Positions 7,922-16,397 of a DNA stretch of 44,921 bases are shown piece by piece (the first letter of the stretch is position 1; every line of letters starts with the position of its first letter). The position numbers and the translations under genes are program-made. The notes below the pieces were generated by a model, which ran no database searches, was not told the origin of the DNA, and saw only the letters and a list, made by a program, of their open reading frames with translations. The stretch is from NCBI GenBank assembly GCA_902539895.1, contig CACBMD010000011.1, forward strand, positions 1-44,921, in the 5' to 3' direction. Source of the stretch: an uncultured SAR116 cluster alpha proteobacterium. GTDB lineage: Bacteria; Pseudomonadota; Alphaproteobacteria; Puniceispirillales; Marisalimonadaceae.

Positions 7922-9322
7922 TTAATAAAAATTATTAATGTCTATATCTAATTCTTTTAATTTTCTATGTAAAGCTGATCTATCCATTCCAATAAATGAC
8001 GACGTCTTTGCGATATTTCCTTTAAATCTTTTTAATTGTTCTTTTAAATAATTCTTCTCAAAAATTTTTCTAGCTTCTTTTAGAGATAGACTTAACTGAT
8101 TTGAAATTTGAACATTTTCTTCTTTTTTATTGAAACCTAATATCTCAGGTGGTAGATGTGAAGGATATATAATAAAATTCTTTTGCTTACCATACATTAT
8201 ATTTAACCATTCTAAAATATTTTTTAGCTGTCTTACATTACCTGGCCAATCATAACTTTTTAATATAAGTAATGTTTCAGGAGCAAGTTTTAATGTATTA
8301 TTTCCAAAATCTTTTGCCAACAAATTTAAGAAATGAAAAATAAGATCCTCAATGTCTTCGCCCCTTTTATTTAATGGAGGTACTTCAATTGGAGCAACTG
8401 AAAGTCTATAAAACAAATCTTCTCTTAATGTGCCATTTTTAATATATTCAGTTAAATTATTGTTACTGGCTGAGATAATTCTAACATCTACATTAATTTT
8501 TTTATTAGAGCCAATTTTATAAAAGCTTTGATCTTGAATTGCTTGAACTAATTTTCCTTGAGTTTGAAGAGGCAAATCACATATCTCATCAAAAAAAAGT
8601 GTACCATTATTAGCTTGCTCAAAAAGACCTAAATTTGATTGATTATTATTTCCATCAGTTGCTATGTCATTCCAGCCAAATAAAAATTGCTCTACTCTTT
8701 CAGGAGACAGCGTAGCGCATGAAGCAATAATAAAAGGAAATGATGTTCTATTAGAATTCTTATGAATCCATCTTGCAATCAATTCTTTTCCTGAACCAGA
8801 GGGACCAGTAATTAATACTCTACTATTAGTTGGAGCAATTTTATTTAAATTTTGTTTTATATTTTTAAAAGTAGCTGAATTTCCTATTAGAGCGGTACGT
8901 TCACTTTCTTTTAATTCAAAATCAAGTACTTTTAATTTTAAATTTCTATCTATTAATGCTTTTTCTATTAATAATATCAATCGTTCAGCTTTAAATGGCT
9001 TTTCAATAAAATCGAATGCTCCATTTTTTGCAGCTTTCATTGCTGTTTCAATATTACCGTGACCAGACATCATTATTACTGGGATTAAAGAATTATAATT
9101 TTGACTAAAAGTCAGAAGGTTAAGTCCAGCGTTTGTATCATTGTTCATCCATATATCAGTAATCAAAAGATTTATATTTTCATTTTTCAGAATATCAACA
9201 GCCATGTCATAATTAGTCGCTATAATGGCATTGTAATTCTCATCTTTGAGAGTTTCAGCGACCATTTCACAAATATCTAATTCGTCATCTACAACAAGAA
9301 TAGAAATTTTGTTTTTTATCAT
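7922..9322 (-). CDS. ntrX: Nitrogen/redox response regulator NtrX
   Basis: NtrX is the response regulator partner of NtrY, linked in other alphaproteobacteria to nitrogen metabolism, redox and envelope control. Domains in order: receiver (DDE at 12-14, Asp56, Lys108), AAA+ domain with intact Walker A GPSGSGKE (173-180) and Walker B FFDE (243-246) plus REDLFYRL, and a Fis-type helix-turn-helix at the C terminus (about 435-458). The GAFTGA loop used to contact sigma-54 is absent: FLFGWNDIATDGNNNQS (about 213-229) takes its place. Loss of this motif is known for some other NtrX proteins, so direct sigma-54 activation is unlikely. The gene overlaps ntrY by 4 bases (ATGA). Confidence 0.93.
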   Translation of the reverse strand: MIKNKISILVVDDELDICEMVAETLKDENYNAIIATNYDMAVDILKNENINLLITDIWMNNDTNAGLNLLTFSQNYNSLIPVIMMSGHGNIETAMKAAKNGAFDFIEKPFKAERLILLIEKALIDRNLKLKVLDFELKESERTALIGNSATFKNIKQNLNKIAPTNSRVLITGPSGSGKELIARWIHKNSNRTSFPFIIASCATLSPERVEQFLFGWNDIATDGNNNQSNLGLFEQANNGTLFFDEICDLPLQTQGKLVQAIQDQSFYKIGSNKKINVDVRIISASNNNLTEYIKNGTLREDLFYRLSVAPIEVPPLNKRGEDIEDLIFHFLNLLAKDFGNNTLKLAPETLLILKSYDWPGNVRQLKNILEWLNIMYGKQKNFIIYPSHLPPEILGFNKKEENVQISNQLSLSLKEARKIFEKNYLKEQLKRFKGNIAKTSSFIGMDRSALHRKLKELDIDINNFY

Positions 9323-11499
9323 TTATTTTTTTCTTTTTTAATTTTTGATATAAGAGGAAATTTTAAAGTTACAGACATTCCTGTAGATCCTTTTAATGGT
9401 TTGATTAATATTATTCCATTATGGTCATCTATAATTTTTTTAGTTATTGCCAATCCCAAGCCTGAATTTCCAACTTTTGTAGTATAATAAGGTTCAAGTA
9501 TTTTTGATATAATTGACTTATCAATACCAGTACCATTATCTTTTATTGTAATAGAAGCAAAATCATTTTCAATTCCAAATAAAATTGATATATTTCCTTC
9601 TGATATTTTATTTAATGTAATATTTTCGTATGAATTTTTAATTAAATTACTGCATGCTTGTCTTATTTGTTTTTCATCAGCCATTATAAAAGCATTTTCA
9701 ATAATTTTATCAATCTCAATAGTTACTTCGTAAAATGATGAAATTAACGGTTTAATATAATCTGTTACAAGCTTAAATATATTAACTATTTTTAATTTTG
9801 GAGAAGGCATTCTTGCGAAAGATGAAAATTCATTTACTAAGTGATGTATGTCATCAACTTGACGGGTGATCATATTTAAAGATTGTTCAAAAACTTTTTT
9901 ATCAATTTTTTTACCACTGTTTAACTTGTTTTTTAAGCGTTCGGCACTTAACCTTATTGGTGTAAGAGGATTTTTTATTTCATGTGCTATTCTTCTTGCT
10001 ATATCAGACCATGCAGCCATTTTTTGAGCAGCAATTAAACTTGTGACATCATCAAAAGTTAAAACATAACCTAAAATTATACTATCAGATTTTTGTATAA
10101 CTAACCTTGTGATTAAATTTAGAACTTTATCATTTCTAACTATTTGTATTTTATCTTCCACAACATTCATGTCTGAATTTAAAAAATTTTCAATTAAGTT
10201 TTTGAATTCAGGAACAACTTCTAAAATTGATTTACCATAATCTTTATTTATCGAAATATTTAATAATTGCGTTGCTGTAACATTTGGAAGATTGATCTTT
10301 AAATTTTTGTCTAATCCGATTACGCCAGAATACACACCTGAAAGAACAGACTCAGAAAACTTTCTTCTTTTGTCTAGTTGATCATTTGCATGTTCCAAAT
10401 CAACTCTATTTGATTTTAAATCTGAAATCATTAAGTTGAATGCTTGCACTAACCTCTTCATTTCATTTACATTTATTTTAGAAAGTACATTATTAGAAAT
10501 TTTATAATCTAAATTACCACCACCTACTTCTTCAGCTCCTTTAATAAGAGAACTAATAGGCTCAAGTAATCTATTTGCAATGTTTAGCCCAATTATCAAT
10601 GAAGTAAATAATAAAATAACTGTAATCAAAATAAAAATAACTATAAAAGAAATTTTTATATCAAATTGTTTTAATTCAATTGATTGATAATCTGAAGCTG
10701 CGATTGATGTGCTTTCTATTGCATTTAAAACTTTTGGATCAACAAACCTCGTAATCAGCAAATAAGCATCTCTAAATTGAGATAATTTAATAAATGCACG
10801 AATTTTGTTAGAATCAACTTCTTTGACAATAAAAATTTTATCATCATTTGCTACGGAATAATATTTTTGTGGTATTTCTGTATAAGTATATTCAAAAACA
10901 AACTCAGAAAATGCTAAAACATTACCTATAGAATCAATAATAACAGCCTCAGATAAATTATGTTGCCTAGTATATTTATTAAGAAAATTATTAAATTTAT
11001 TTTTGTCAGAAGATAAAAAATTAATATTTGTGTTTATTAAATTAACAAGCTCTAAAATTTCCCCTCTGATTGCACTTTGATGTTCATTTAAATATTGATT
11101 AGCAACCTCTACAGATTGGGAAATAGCTGTCGAAATTTTTTTATTAAACCAACCACTTAACGCGGTATCAAAAATAAAAATTGAGAAAAAAGCTATTAAC
11201 AATGTAGGTGTTAATGTAATAGCTAAAAATATAACAAGTATTTTTTTTTGAAGCTCCTGCCCTGCTTTTTTTAATTTTAAATTATTAAATATATCTAAAA
11301 AATTTTTAATAAAAATATGAGACAGACTTAGTATTATAAAAAAAAATATAACTAAAATTGAAATAAATAAATTTTTGTTATCATTAATCAGTTTAAACTG
11401 ATAAAGAGAATTATAGATAAATAAAAAAAATAATAATGATATTAAAAATGATAAAAAAAATAATTTTTGTTGAAATATATTTAAAAATAATTGTTTCAT
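9319..11499 (-). CDS. ntrY: Membrane sensor histidine kinase NtrY
   Basis: This 726-residue kinase phosphorylates NtrX. Three hydrophobic segments lie near residues 13-32, 44-64 and 88-110, an extracytoplasmic domain spans about 112-280, and a fourth membrane helix lies at 282-305. HAMP (about 306-360), PAS (about 380-490), HisKA with the H-box IAHEIKNPLTPIR (His506), and HATPase_c with N-box NLIKNSYENI and G-boxes DNGTGI and GNSGLGLAI follow. All catalytic boxes are intact, as is usual for NtrY. It lies 59 bases downstream of ntrC and overlaps ntrX. A nine-T run on the plus strand (11241-11249) falls within the coding region. Confidence 0.94.
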   Translation of the reverse strand: MKQLFLNIFQQKLFFLSFLISLLFFLFIYNSLYQFKLINDNKNLFISILVIFFFIILSLSHIFIKNFLDIFNNLKLKKAGQELQKKILVIFLAITLTPTLLIAFFSIFIFDTALSGWFNKKISTAISQSVEVANQYLNEHQSAIRGEILELVNLINTNINFLSSDKNKFNNFLNKYTRQHNLSEAVIIDSIGNVLAFSEFVFEYTYTEIPQKYYSVANDDKIFIVKEVDSNKIRAFIKLSQFRDAYLLITRFVDPKVLNAIESTSIAASDYQSIELKQFDIKISFIVIFILITVILLFTSLIIGLNIANRLLEPISSLIKGAEEVGGGNLDYKISNNVLSKINVNEMKRLVQAFNLMISDLKSNRVDLEHANDQLDKRRKFSESVLSGVYSGVIGLDKNLKINLPNVTATQLLNISINKDYGKSILEVVPEFKNLIENFLNSDMNVVEDKIQIVRNDKVLNLITRLVIQKSDSIILGYVLTFDDVTSLIAAQKMAAWSDIARRIAHEIKNPLTPIRLSAERLKNKLNSGKKIDKKVFEQSLNMITRQVDDIHHLVNEFSSFARMPSPKLKIVNIFKLVTDYIKPLISSFYEVTIEIDKIIENAFIMADEKQIRQACSNLIKNSYENITLNKISEGNISILFGIENDFASITIKDNGTGIDKSIISKILEPYYTTKVGNSGLGLAITKKIIDDHNGIILIKPLKGSTGMSVTLKFPLISKIKKEKNK

Positions 11500-11558
11500 C
11501 TTTTAACCTAATAATATAAAGCGTATTATAGCCTATATTATTACTTAAATATATAGAT

Positions 11559-12995
11559 TTAAGCCTTTCTTTTTTTTACAACTTTAATGCCATATAAATT
11601 GATTTTTGATCTTAGGGTGTTTCTATTAAATCCTAAGCATTTAGAAGCTTTAATTTGATTTCCTCTAAATAAATTTAAAGTTGTTTCGATAAGAGGTTTT
11701 TCAATTTTAGATATAAAATTATTGTGCAAATTATTTAATGATAAATTTTCGTTAAAATCTTTAAAATATTTTTTAAGATAATTTTTGAAATATATTTCTA
11801 AATTTTCTTCATATTTATTATCTTCATTAAATCTATCTTCTGATAATACCTCTTTGATAAGATTTAAAGATACGTCATCGGTTGATGATAATAAACAAAG
11901 CCTTTCAATAACGTTTTTTAATTCTCTTATATTTCCAGGCCATGAGTGATCTTTAAGTAAATTCATGCCTTCATATGAAATATTCCTGTTAACAAGTGTA
12001 TTTTTATAATTAGCATTCAAAAAAGATAAACATAAATCTGGTATGTCTTCAAATCTTTCTTTCAACGAAGGCAATTTTATAGGAACAACATTCAACCTAT
12101 AATATAAATCTTCTCTAAATAAACCTTTTTCTACATCGTTAACAATATTTTTTTTTGTTGAAACAAAAATTCGAGGTTTTTTAAAATTAGAATTTTCTGG
12201 AAATAATTGAGAAAAACCATTTTCTATAAAATTTAAAAAATTTTTTTGCTGTACTTCAGATAACTCATTAATATCTTTTACATAAATAGAGCTCCCACTT
12301 AAATCATTTAAATCCTTTATGTCAATTGAACTATGTCGATTAATACTTGAAATTAAATCATCAAATGAATAACTATCAAAAAATTTTGAATCTAAATCTA
12401 TAAAAAATTTATCTGTTTTAGAACTTAAATCATGAATTGATTTTGCTATAAGTTTCTTACCTGTACCACTATCGCCAGATATTAAAACAGAAAAATTTGT
12501 ATTTACTATTCTAGATATTATTTTATAAATTTCCTGCATTGCAGTTGACTTTCCAACAACAGGACCAGAATCATATATGTTTTTAGGGAGATCGCTAATA
12601 ATTTCATTTTTATTAAGTTTATGCTGTATAAATGTACTTGAAACTAAATTTAAAAGTTCGTCTAAATCAAATGGTTTAGGCAAATATTCAAAGGCTCCTT
12701 TTTTTTCTGCTCTTACTGCTGTCAACAATGTTGTTCTAGCAGACATCACTATTATTTTTAAATTAGGATTATTTTTTTGTAATTTTGGCAAAATATCTAG
12801 AGCATCTCCATCTGGTAAACCAACGTCTGTAATTAGAACATCTGCAAAATCAGACTCAACTATTCTCCACATACCTGCCGCAGTACCACTAGATTTTACA
12901 TTATACCCAGCTCTAGTTAAAGCTGTAGAAATTACAACTCGAATACTTCTATCATCATCAACAACAATAATATTTTTGACATTTTTAGCTTCCAT
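11559..12995 (-). CDS. ntrC: NtrC-family response regulator with decayed AAA+ domain
   Basis: By position (ntrB upstream, ntrYX downstream) and architecture this is NtrC, which controls nitrogen-assimilation genes. The receiver is intact: DDD near the N terminus, Asp57, Lys107. Walker A reads GDSGTGKK (174-181). The central domain is then abnormal: no GAFTGA loop, shorter than expected between the Walker motifs, and the Walker B stretch reads SIYVKDINEL (236-245), with Lys where Asp is expected and Asp for the catalytic Glu. The arginine-finger region FREDLYYRLNV (293-303) and the C-terminal Fis-type helix-turn-helix (about 433-468) are kept. An AGGAG (complement of 13005-13009) fixes the ATG start. 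It probably binds DNA in a phosphorylation-dependent way without ATP-driven sigma-54 remodelling. Confidence 0.88.
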   Translation of the reverse strand: MEAKNVKNIIVVDDDRSIRVVISTALTRAGYNVKSSGTAAGMWRIVESDFADVLITDVGLPDGDALDILPKLQKNNPNLKIIVMSARTTLLTAVRAEKKGAFEYLPKPFDLDELLNLVSSTFIQHKLNKNEIISDLPKNIYDSGPVVGKSTAMQEIYKIISRIVNTNFSVLISGDSGTGKKLIAKSIHDLSSKTDKFFIDLDSKFFDSYSFDDLISSINRHSSIDIKDLNDLSGSSIYVKDINELSEVQQKNFLNFIENGFSQLFPENSNFKKPRIFVSTKKNIVNDVEKGLFREDLYYRLNVVPIKLPSLKERFEDIPDLCLSFLNANYKNTLVNRNISYEGMNLLKDHSWPGNIRELKNVIERLCLLSSTDDVSLNLIKEVLSEDRFNEDNKYEENLEIYFKNYLKKYFKDFNENLSLNNLHNNFISKIEKPLIETTLNLFRGNQIKASKCLGFNRNTLRSKINLYGIKVVKKRKA

Positions 12996-13014
12996 AAATA
13001 AAAACTCCTTTTAT

Positions 13015-14076
13015 TTAAGTTCTCTTAAGAGGAAAATTCATACAAAAATTTGTTAGTCCAGGATTTGATGTAACATCAATTACTGCACCCATATCTTCTA
13101 ATCCACTAGCCACTATTGATAGTCCAAGACCTTTCCCTTGTTTTTTTGAAGAAACAAATGGATCAAATATACTAGACAATAAGTTACTAGGAATACCAGT
13201 ACCGAAGTCAATTATTTCTATTTGAAGTGGTAATGGTATAGGAATGTCATCATTGCCAAAAGAGGTTATTTTATTTGAATTAAAACTAGTTTTAATCTTA
13301 ATTTTGCCTTTTCCTTGGCTTGCCTCAGTAGCATTTTTTAACAAGTTAATTACGATTTGAATTAAAAGATTTTTATTTGCAAACAATCTAGGAAGAGACG
13401 GATCAAATTCATTTATAAATTTTATTTCACTCCCAAAACTGTTCTCAGCCACACGTTTACAATGATTTAAAATCTCGTGTATATTTAGATTTTCATAATC
13501 TAACTTAATATTGTTATTTGAAATTTGTTCCATTCTATTTAACAATTCTTCGACGCGATCACATTCAATTGAAATAAGATTAGTCAATTCTAATAAATTA
13601 GAATTATCTTTTATGTCAGTTTCAATCAATTGTGACGCGCCTTTAATTCCAGCTAGAGGATTTTTTAATTCATGCATTAACATGTCTATCATTGATGAAA
13701 AAGATTTAGCAATTTTACTGTTTATTCTTTGTGATTGAAACATTTCTGACAGAGCTAACTGACTTATCTGTATAATTATTTTATTGTTATCATATGATAA
13801 AGGAACAACATGAACTCTTACTTTTCTATTTGGAAATTTTAAATTACTAAAATCTAAACTTTCTTCAGTTATGCCAGTCTTGCTATTTCTAACTCTTTCA
13901 ATCAAAGTTAAAATAGGTGAATCTTTCGGGATAATATTATTAATTTTTTTCCCAATTAATATATATGAGCTAACTCCAAAGAATTCTTCTCCAATTTCAT
14001 TAATATATTTAATCTCATTATTTTTATTTACTAAAAAAACTGGAGTTCTTAGTTCATTTAAAATATTATTTTTCAT
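13015..14076 (-). CDS. ntrB: Nitrogen regulation sensor kinase NtrB (GlnL)
   Basis: NtrB is the soluble kinase/phosphatase that controls NtrC phosphorylation, normally under PII control. It has an N-terminal PAS domain (about 8-105), an H-box MHELKNPLAGIKGA (His135), N-box NLLKNATEAS (Asn248), and G-boxes DFGTGIP and GKGLGLSI. I start it at the ATG at 14074-14076, giving 353 residues; a TTG at 14088 would add four residues, and neither start has a clear ribosome-binding site. No transmembrane segment is present, which separates it from NtrY. It is the first gene of the ntr operon; dusB, which usually precedes it in alphaproteobacteria, is absent. Confidence 0.92.
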   Translation of the reverse strand: MKNNILNELRTPVFLVNKNNEIKYINEIGEEFFGVSSYILIGKKINNIIPKDSPILTLIERVRNSKTGITEESLDFSNLKFPNRKVRVHVVPLSYDNNKIIIQISQLALSEMFQSQRINSKIAKSFSSMIDMLMHELKNPLAGIKGASQLIETDIKDNSNLLELTNLISIECDRVEELLNRMEQISNNNIKLDYENLNIHEILNHCKRVAENSFGSEIKFINEFDPSLPRLFANKNLLIQIVINLLKNATEASQGKGKIKIKTSFNSNKITSFGNDDIPIPLPLQIEIIDFGTGIPSNLLSSIFDPFVSSKKQGKGLGLSIVASGLEDMGAVIDVTSNPGLTNFCMNFPLKRT

Positions 14077-14194
14077 AGCAAAACACAAAATTTTTTAAAA
14101 TTAAAACCAAAAATGATTATAAATTATACAAAAAATTAAATTTGTAAAAATAATTATAAAAATTGCCTATATTTTAAGCGATTTGGAGAAAAAT
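14077..14194. promoter_or_regulatory. Divergent promoter region, ntrB / ispDF
   Basis: This spacer must hold the promoters of the ntr operon (minus) and the ispDF operon (plus). On the minus strand two TATAAT hexamers lie at 14116-14121 and 14123-14128, with a TTTACA at 14143-14148 whose spacing (14 or 21 bases) is not ideal. On the plus strand TTGTAA (14142-14147) and TATATT (14168-14173) are 20 bases apart. A TACAAA...TTTGTA dyad lies between the two sets. GGAGA at 14185-14189 is the ribosome-binding site of ispDF. Confidence 0.35.
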
Positions 14195-15385
14195 ATGAGT
14201 AATGACAATGTAGTTATAATTTTGTTAGCGGGAGGAATAGGAACAAGAATAAAAAGAAAAATTAGTAAACAAATGATAAAATATAACAATTTGACAATTT
14301 TAGAGATAAATATAATAAATTTAAGTAAAAATTTAAAAAATATTCCAATTCAGATTGTAACCAATGATAAAGATTTTATAGAAGTTTATAAAATTTGTAA
14401 TAAATATAATTTACTTGCTCCTGTATTGGGGGGTAATGAAAGGCATAAAAGTACTTATAATGCACTAAAGTCAATCGAGAATATAAACCCTAAATACGTA
14501 TTGATACATGACGTAGCGCGTCCAATCATTTCTTCTGAAGTGATAAAAAAATTATTTTCATACACTAAACAAGAAGTTTTTTGTGTGGCTCCTGTATTAA
14601 AAATCAGTGACTCAATTAGAAAAATATCAAACAATACGCTTAAATCAATAACATCAAAAAATGACAAGGTATTAGTTCAAACACCACAGTTGTGTAATTA
14701 TAAAATACTTAAAAATACAATTAAAAATACTAACATAAAATTTGAAGACGAAACTTCTCTTTTTTTGCATAATTCAATGCAAGTTATTGCTATTGAAGGT
14801 GATCCACTTACATTAAAAATAACTTATGAAAAAGATCTAAATTTATTGGAGCCTCATTTGACTGCAAATTACAATAATTATATAACAAAAATAGGCAGTG
14901 GTTTTGATATTCATCGATTTGATAATAGTAAAAATTTAAGAAAAAACTTTATTGTTCTTGGCGGTATTAAAATTAAAGCATCAAAACCATTGATAGGTCA
15001 CTCTGATTCTGATGTTTTACTTCACGCTATTACTGATAGTATTTTAGGAGTAATTAATAAAGGTGATATAGGAAATTTTTTTCCGCCTTCAGATAATAAA
15101 TGGAAGAACGCAGATAGCTCTATTTTTTTAAAATATGCCTCAAAACTACTTGAAAATGAACAAGGAATAATTAACAATATTGACGCTATAATTGTTTGTG
15201 AAAAACCTAAGATAATTGATTATTCAAAAGAAATGAAAAAAAATATTGCAAAAATACTAAATATTAATGAGCAAAAAATTAGCATTAAAGGCAAAACCTC
15301 GGAAAGTATCGGTTTTATTGGCAGGGAAGAAGGAATAGCAGCTATGGTTTCAACTGCTATACAAATTAAAAATATTAATTTGTAA
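14195..15385 (+). CDS. ispDF: Bifunctional IspD/IspF (MEP pathway)
   Basis: This 396-residue fusion carries out two non-consecutive steps of isoprenoid synthesis: CTP transfer to MEP (IspD) and cyclisation to MEcPP (IspF). IspD motifs are LLAGGIGTR with a downstream Lys-Gln (residues 11-26) and HDVARP. The IspF part begins near residue 235 with GSGFDIHRFD, and continues with LGGIKI, GHSDSDVLLHAITD and GDIGNFFP. The start is the ATG at 14195, set by GGAGA at 14185-14189; an upstream in-frame TTG at 14183 overlaps that ribosome-binding site and is rejected. The fusion is typical of alphaproteobacteria. It is coupled to pgpA by TAATG. Confidence 0.95.
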   Translation: MSNDNVVIILLAGGIGTRIKRKISKQMIKYNNLTILEINIINLSKNLKNIPIQIVTNDKDFIEVYKICNKYNLLAPVLGGNERHKSTYNALKSIENINPKYVLIHDVARPIISSEVIKKLFSYTKQEVFCVAPVLKISDSIRKISNNTLKSITSKNDKVLVQTPQLCNYKILKNTIKNTNIKFEDETSLFLHNSMQVIAIEGDPLTLKITYEKDLNLLEPHLTANYNNYITKIGSGFDIHRFDNSKNLRKNFIVLGGIKIKASKPLIGHSDSDVLLHAITDSILGVINKGDIGNFFPPSDNKWKNADSSIFLKYASKLLENEQGIINNIDAIIVCEKPKIIDYSKEMKKNIAKILNINEQKISIKGKTSESIGFIGREEGIAAMVSTAIQIKNINL

Positions 15386-15903
15386 TGAGCATTAATCAAA
15401 AATTTTTATATTATATGTCAAGGTTTGCTGAGGTTTACCCAGTTGGACATTCAAAATATGCTCCAGGTACAATGGGGTCTCTTGTTGGTTTTGTAATAGG
15501 TTACTTTTTAATATTAAATTTAGATATCAAATTTTATTTAATATTTTTATTTATTTTTATTGTTATAAGTTATCTTCTTTGTGAAGCTCATATAAAAATA
15601 TATAATACAAAAGACCCAAGTGAAGTTATTATAGATGAAGTATCAGGACAATTTATTGCCATACTAGGATGCATACAATCTGAAAAATCAACTTACTTTT
15701 TTTTGTCTTTATTATTATCATTTCTATTATTTAGATTTTTTGATATCACAAAAATTGGTCCAATAAAAAAATTTGAAAATTTACCAAATGGTATTGGCAT
15801 AATGGCAGATGATATAGTTGCAGGATTATTCGCTTTAATAACTCAAGCAGCAATTTTAACAAGTTTGAATCAAAATTTTTATATAAAAACATTATGGAAT
15901 TAA
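15385..15903 (+). CDS. pgpA: Phosphatidylglycerophosphatase A
   Basis: PgpA removes phosphate from phosphatidylglycerol phosphate in the inner membrane, completing PG synthesis. This 172-residue protein shows the family motifs APGTMGS (residues 27-33), DPSEVIIDEVSGQFIA, and NGIGIMADDIVAGL, with hydrophobic segments near 30-70, 105-120 and 140-160. The ATG overlaps the ispDF stop by one base, and the end overlaps the cinA-domain gene by 10 bases. It belongs to the ispDF-pgpA-cinA operon. Confidence 0.93.
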   Translation: MSINQKFLYYMSRFAEVYPVGHSKYAPGTMGSLVGFVIGYFLILNLDIKFYLIFLFIFIVISYLLCEAHIKIYNTKDPSEVIIDEVSGQFIAILGCIQSEKSTYFFLSLLLSFLLFRFFDITKIGPIKKFENLPNGIGIMADDIVAGLFALITQAAILTSLNQNFYIKTLWN

Positions 15904-16394
15904 AAATGTGGAGAAAAATCAATCAGGAATCTGAAAAGCTATATTTAAATTGTATTAATAAAAATTTAATTGTAACGACTGCCGAAAGTTGTACAGGTGG
16001 AATGATTTCATCTGCAATTGTAAATAATAATGGCTCAAGTCAAATATTTAAATCTTCGGTAATTGTTTATTCTAACGATATGAAAAGTAAATTACTTAAT
16101 ATCCCAAAAGATTTAATTACAAAAAATGGTGCCGTTAGTGAAATAGTATCATTTTATATGGCTAAAAACTCACTAAAAATATTAAGATCACACTTATCTA
16201 TTGCAGTTACCGGAATTGCTGGCCCAACTGGAGGAAGTGATGATAAACCAGTTGGACTTATTTGGATTGGAATTGGAACAAAAGAAAAAATTATTACAAA
16301 CAAATATCAATTTAATGGAGATAGACTTGAAATTAGACAAAAAACTACACACGAAGCTCTTAAATTAGCTAACAATGTTATTTTAGATATTTGA
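15894..16394 (+). CDS. pncC: CinA C-terminal domain protein (nicotinamide-nucleotide amidohydrolase)
   Basis: This 166-residue protein consists only of the CinA C-terminal (PncC) domain, which deamidates nicotinamide mononucleotide to nicotinate mononucleotide in NAD salvage. Diagnostic stretches are TTAESCTGGMISSAI, the SVIVYSNDMKSKLLNI segment, GAVSEIV, and AVTGIAGPTGGSDDKPVGLIWIG. The N-terminal molybdopterin-binding-like domain of full-length CinA is absent, as in many proteobacteria. The start may be the ATG at 15894 or the one at 15906 just after the pgpA stop. It converges on coq10 with a 3-base gap. Confidence 0.9.
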   Translation: MELKMWRKINQESEKLYLNCINKNLIVTTAESCTGGMISSAIVNNNGSSQIFKSSVIVYSNDMKSKLLNIPKDLITKNGAVSEIVSFYMAKNSLKILRSHLSIAVTGIAGPTGGSDDKPVGLIWIGIGTKEKIITNKYQFNGDRLEIRQKTTHEALKLANNVILDI

Positions 16395-16397
16395 TTT

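Noticed and set aside
14105-14160. Long AT-rich dyad between ntrB and ispDF as an NtrC operator
   Set aside because: Only a six-base TACAAA/TTTGTA core is perfect. The rest is imperfect and expected in such AT-rich DNA; it does not resemble the known NtrC site.
14183-14194. TTG start for ispDF at 14183
   Set aside because: The TTG overlaps the GGAGA ribosome-binding site that serves the ATG at 14195.
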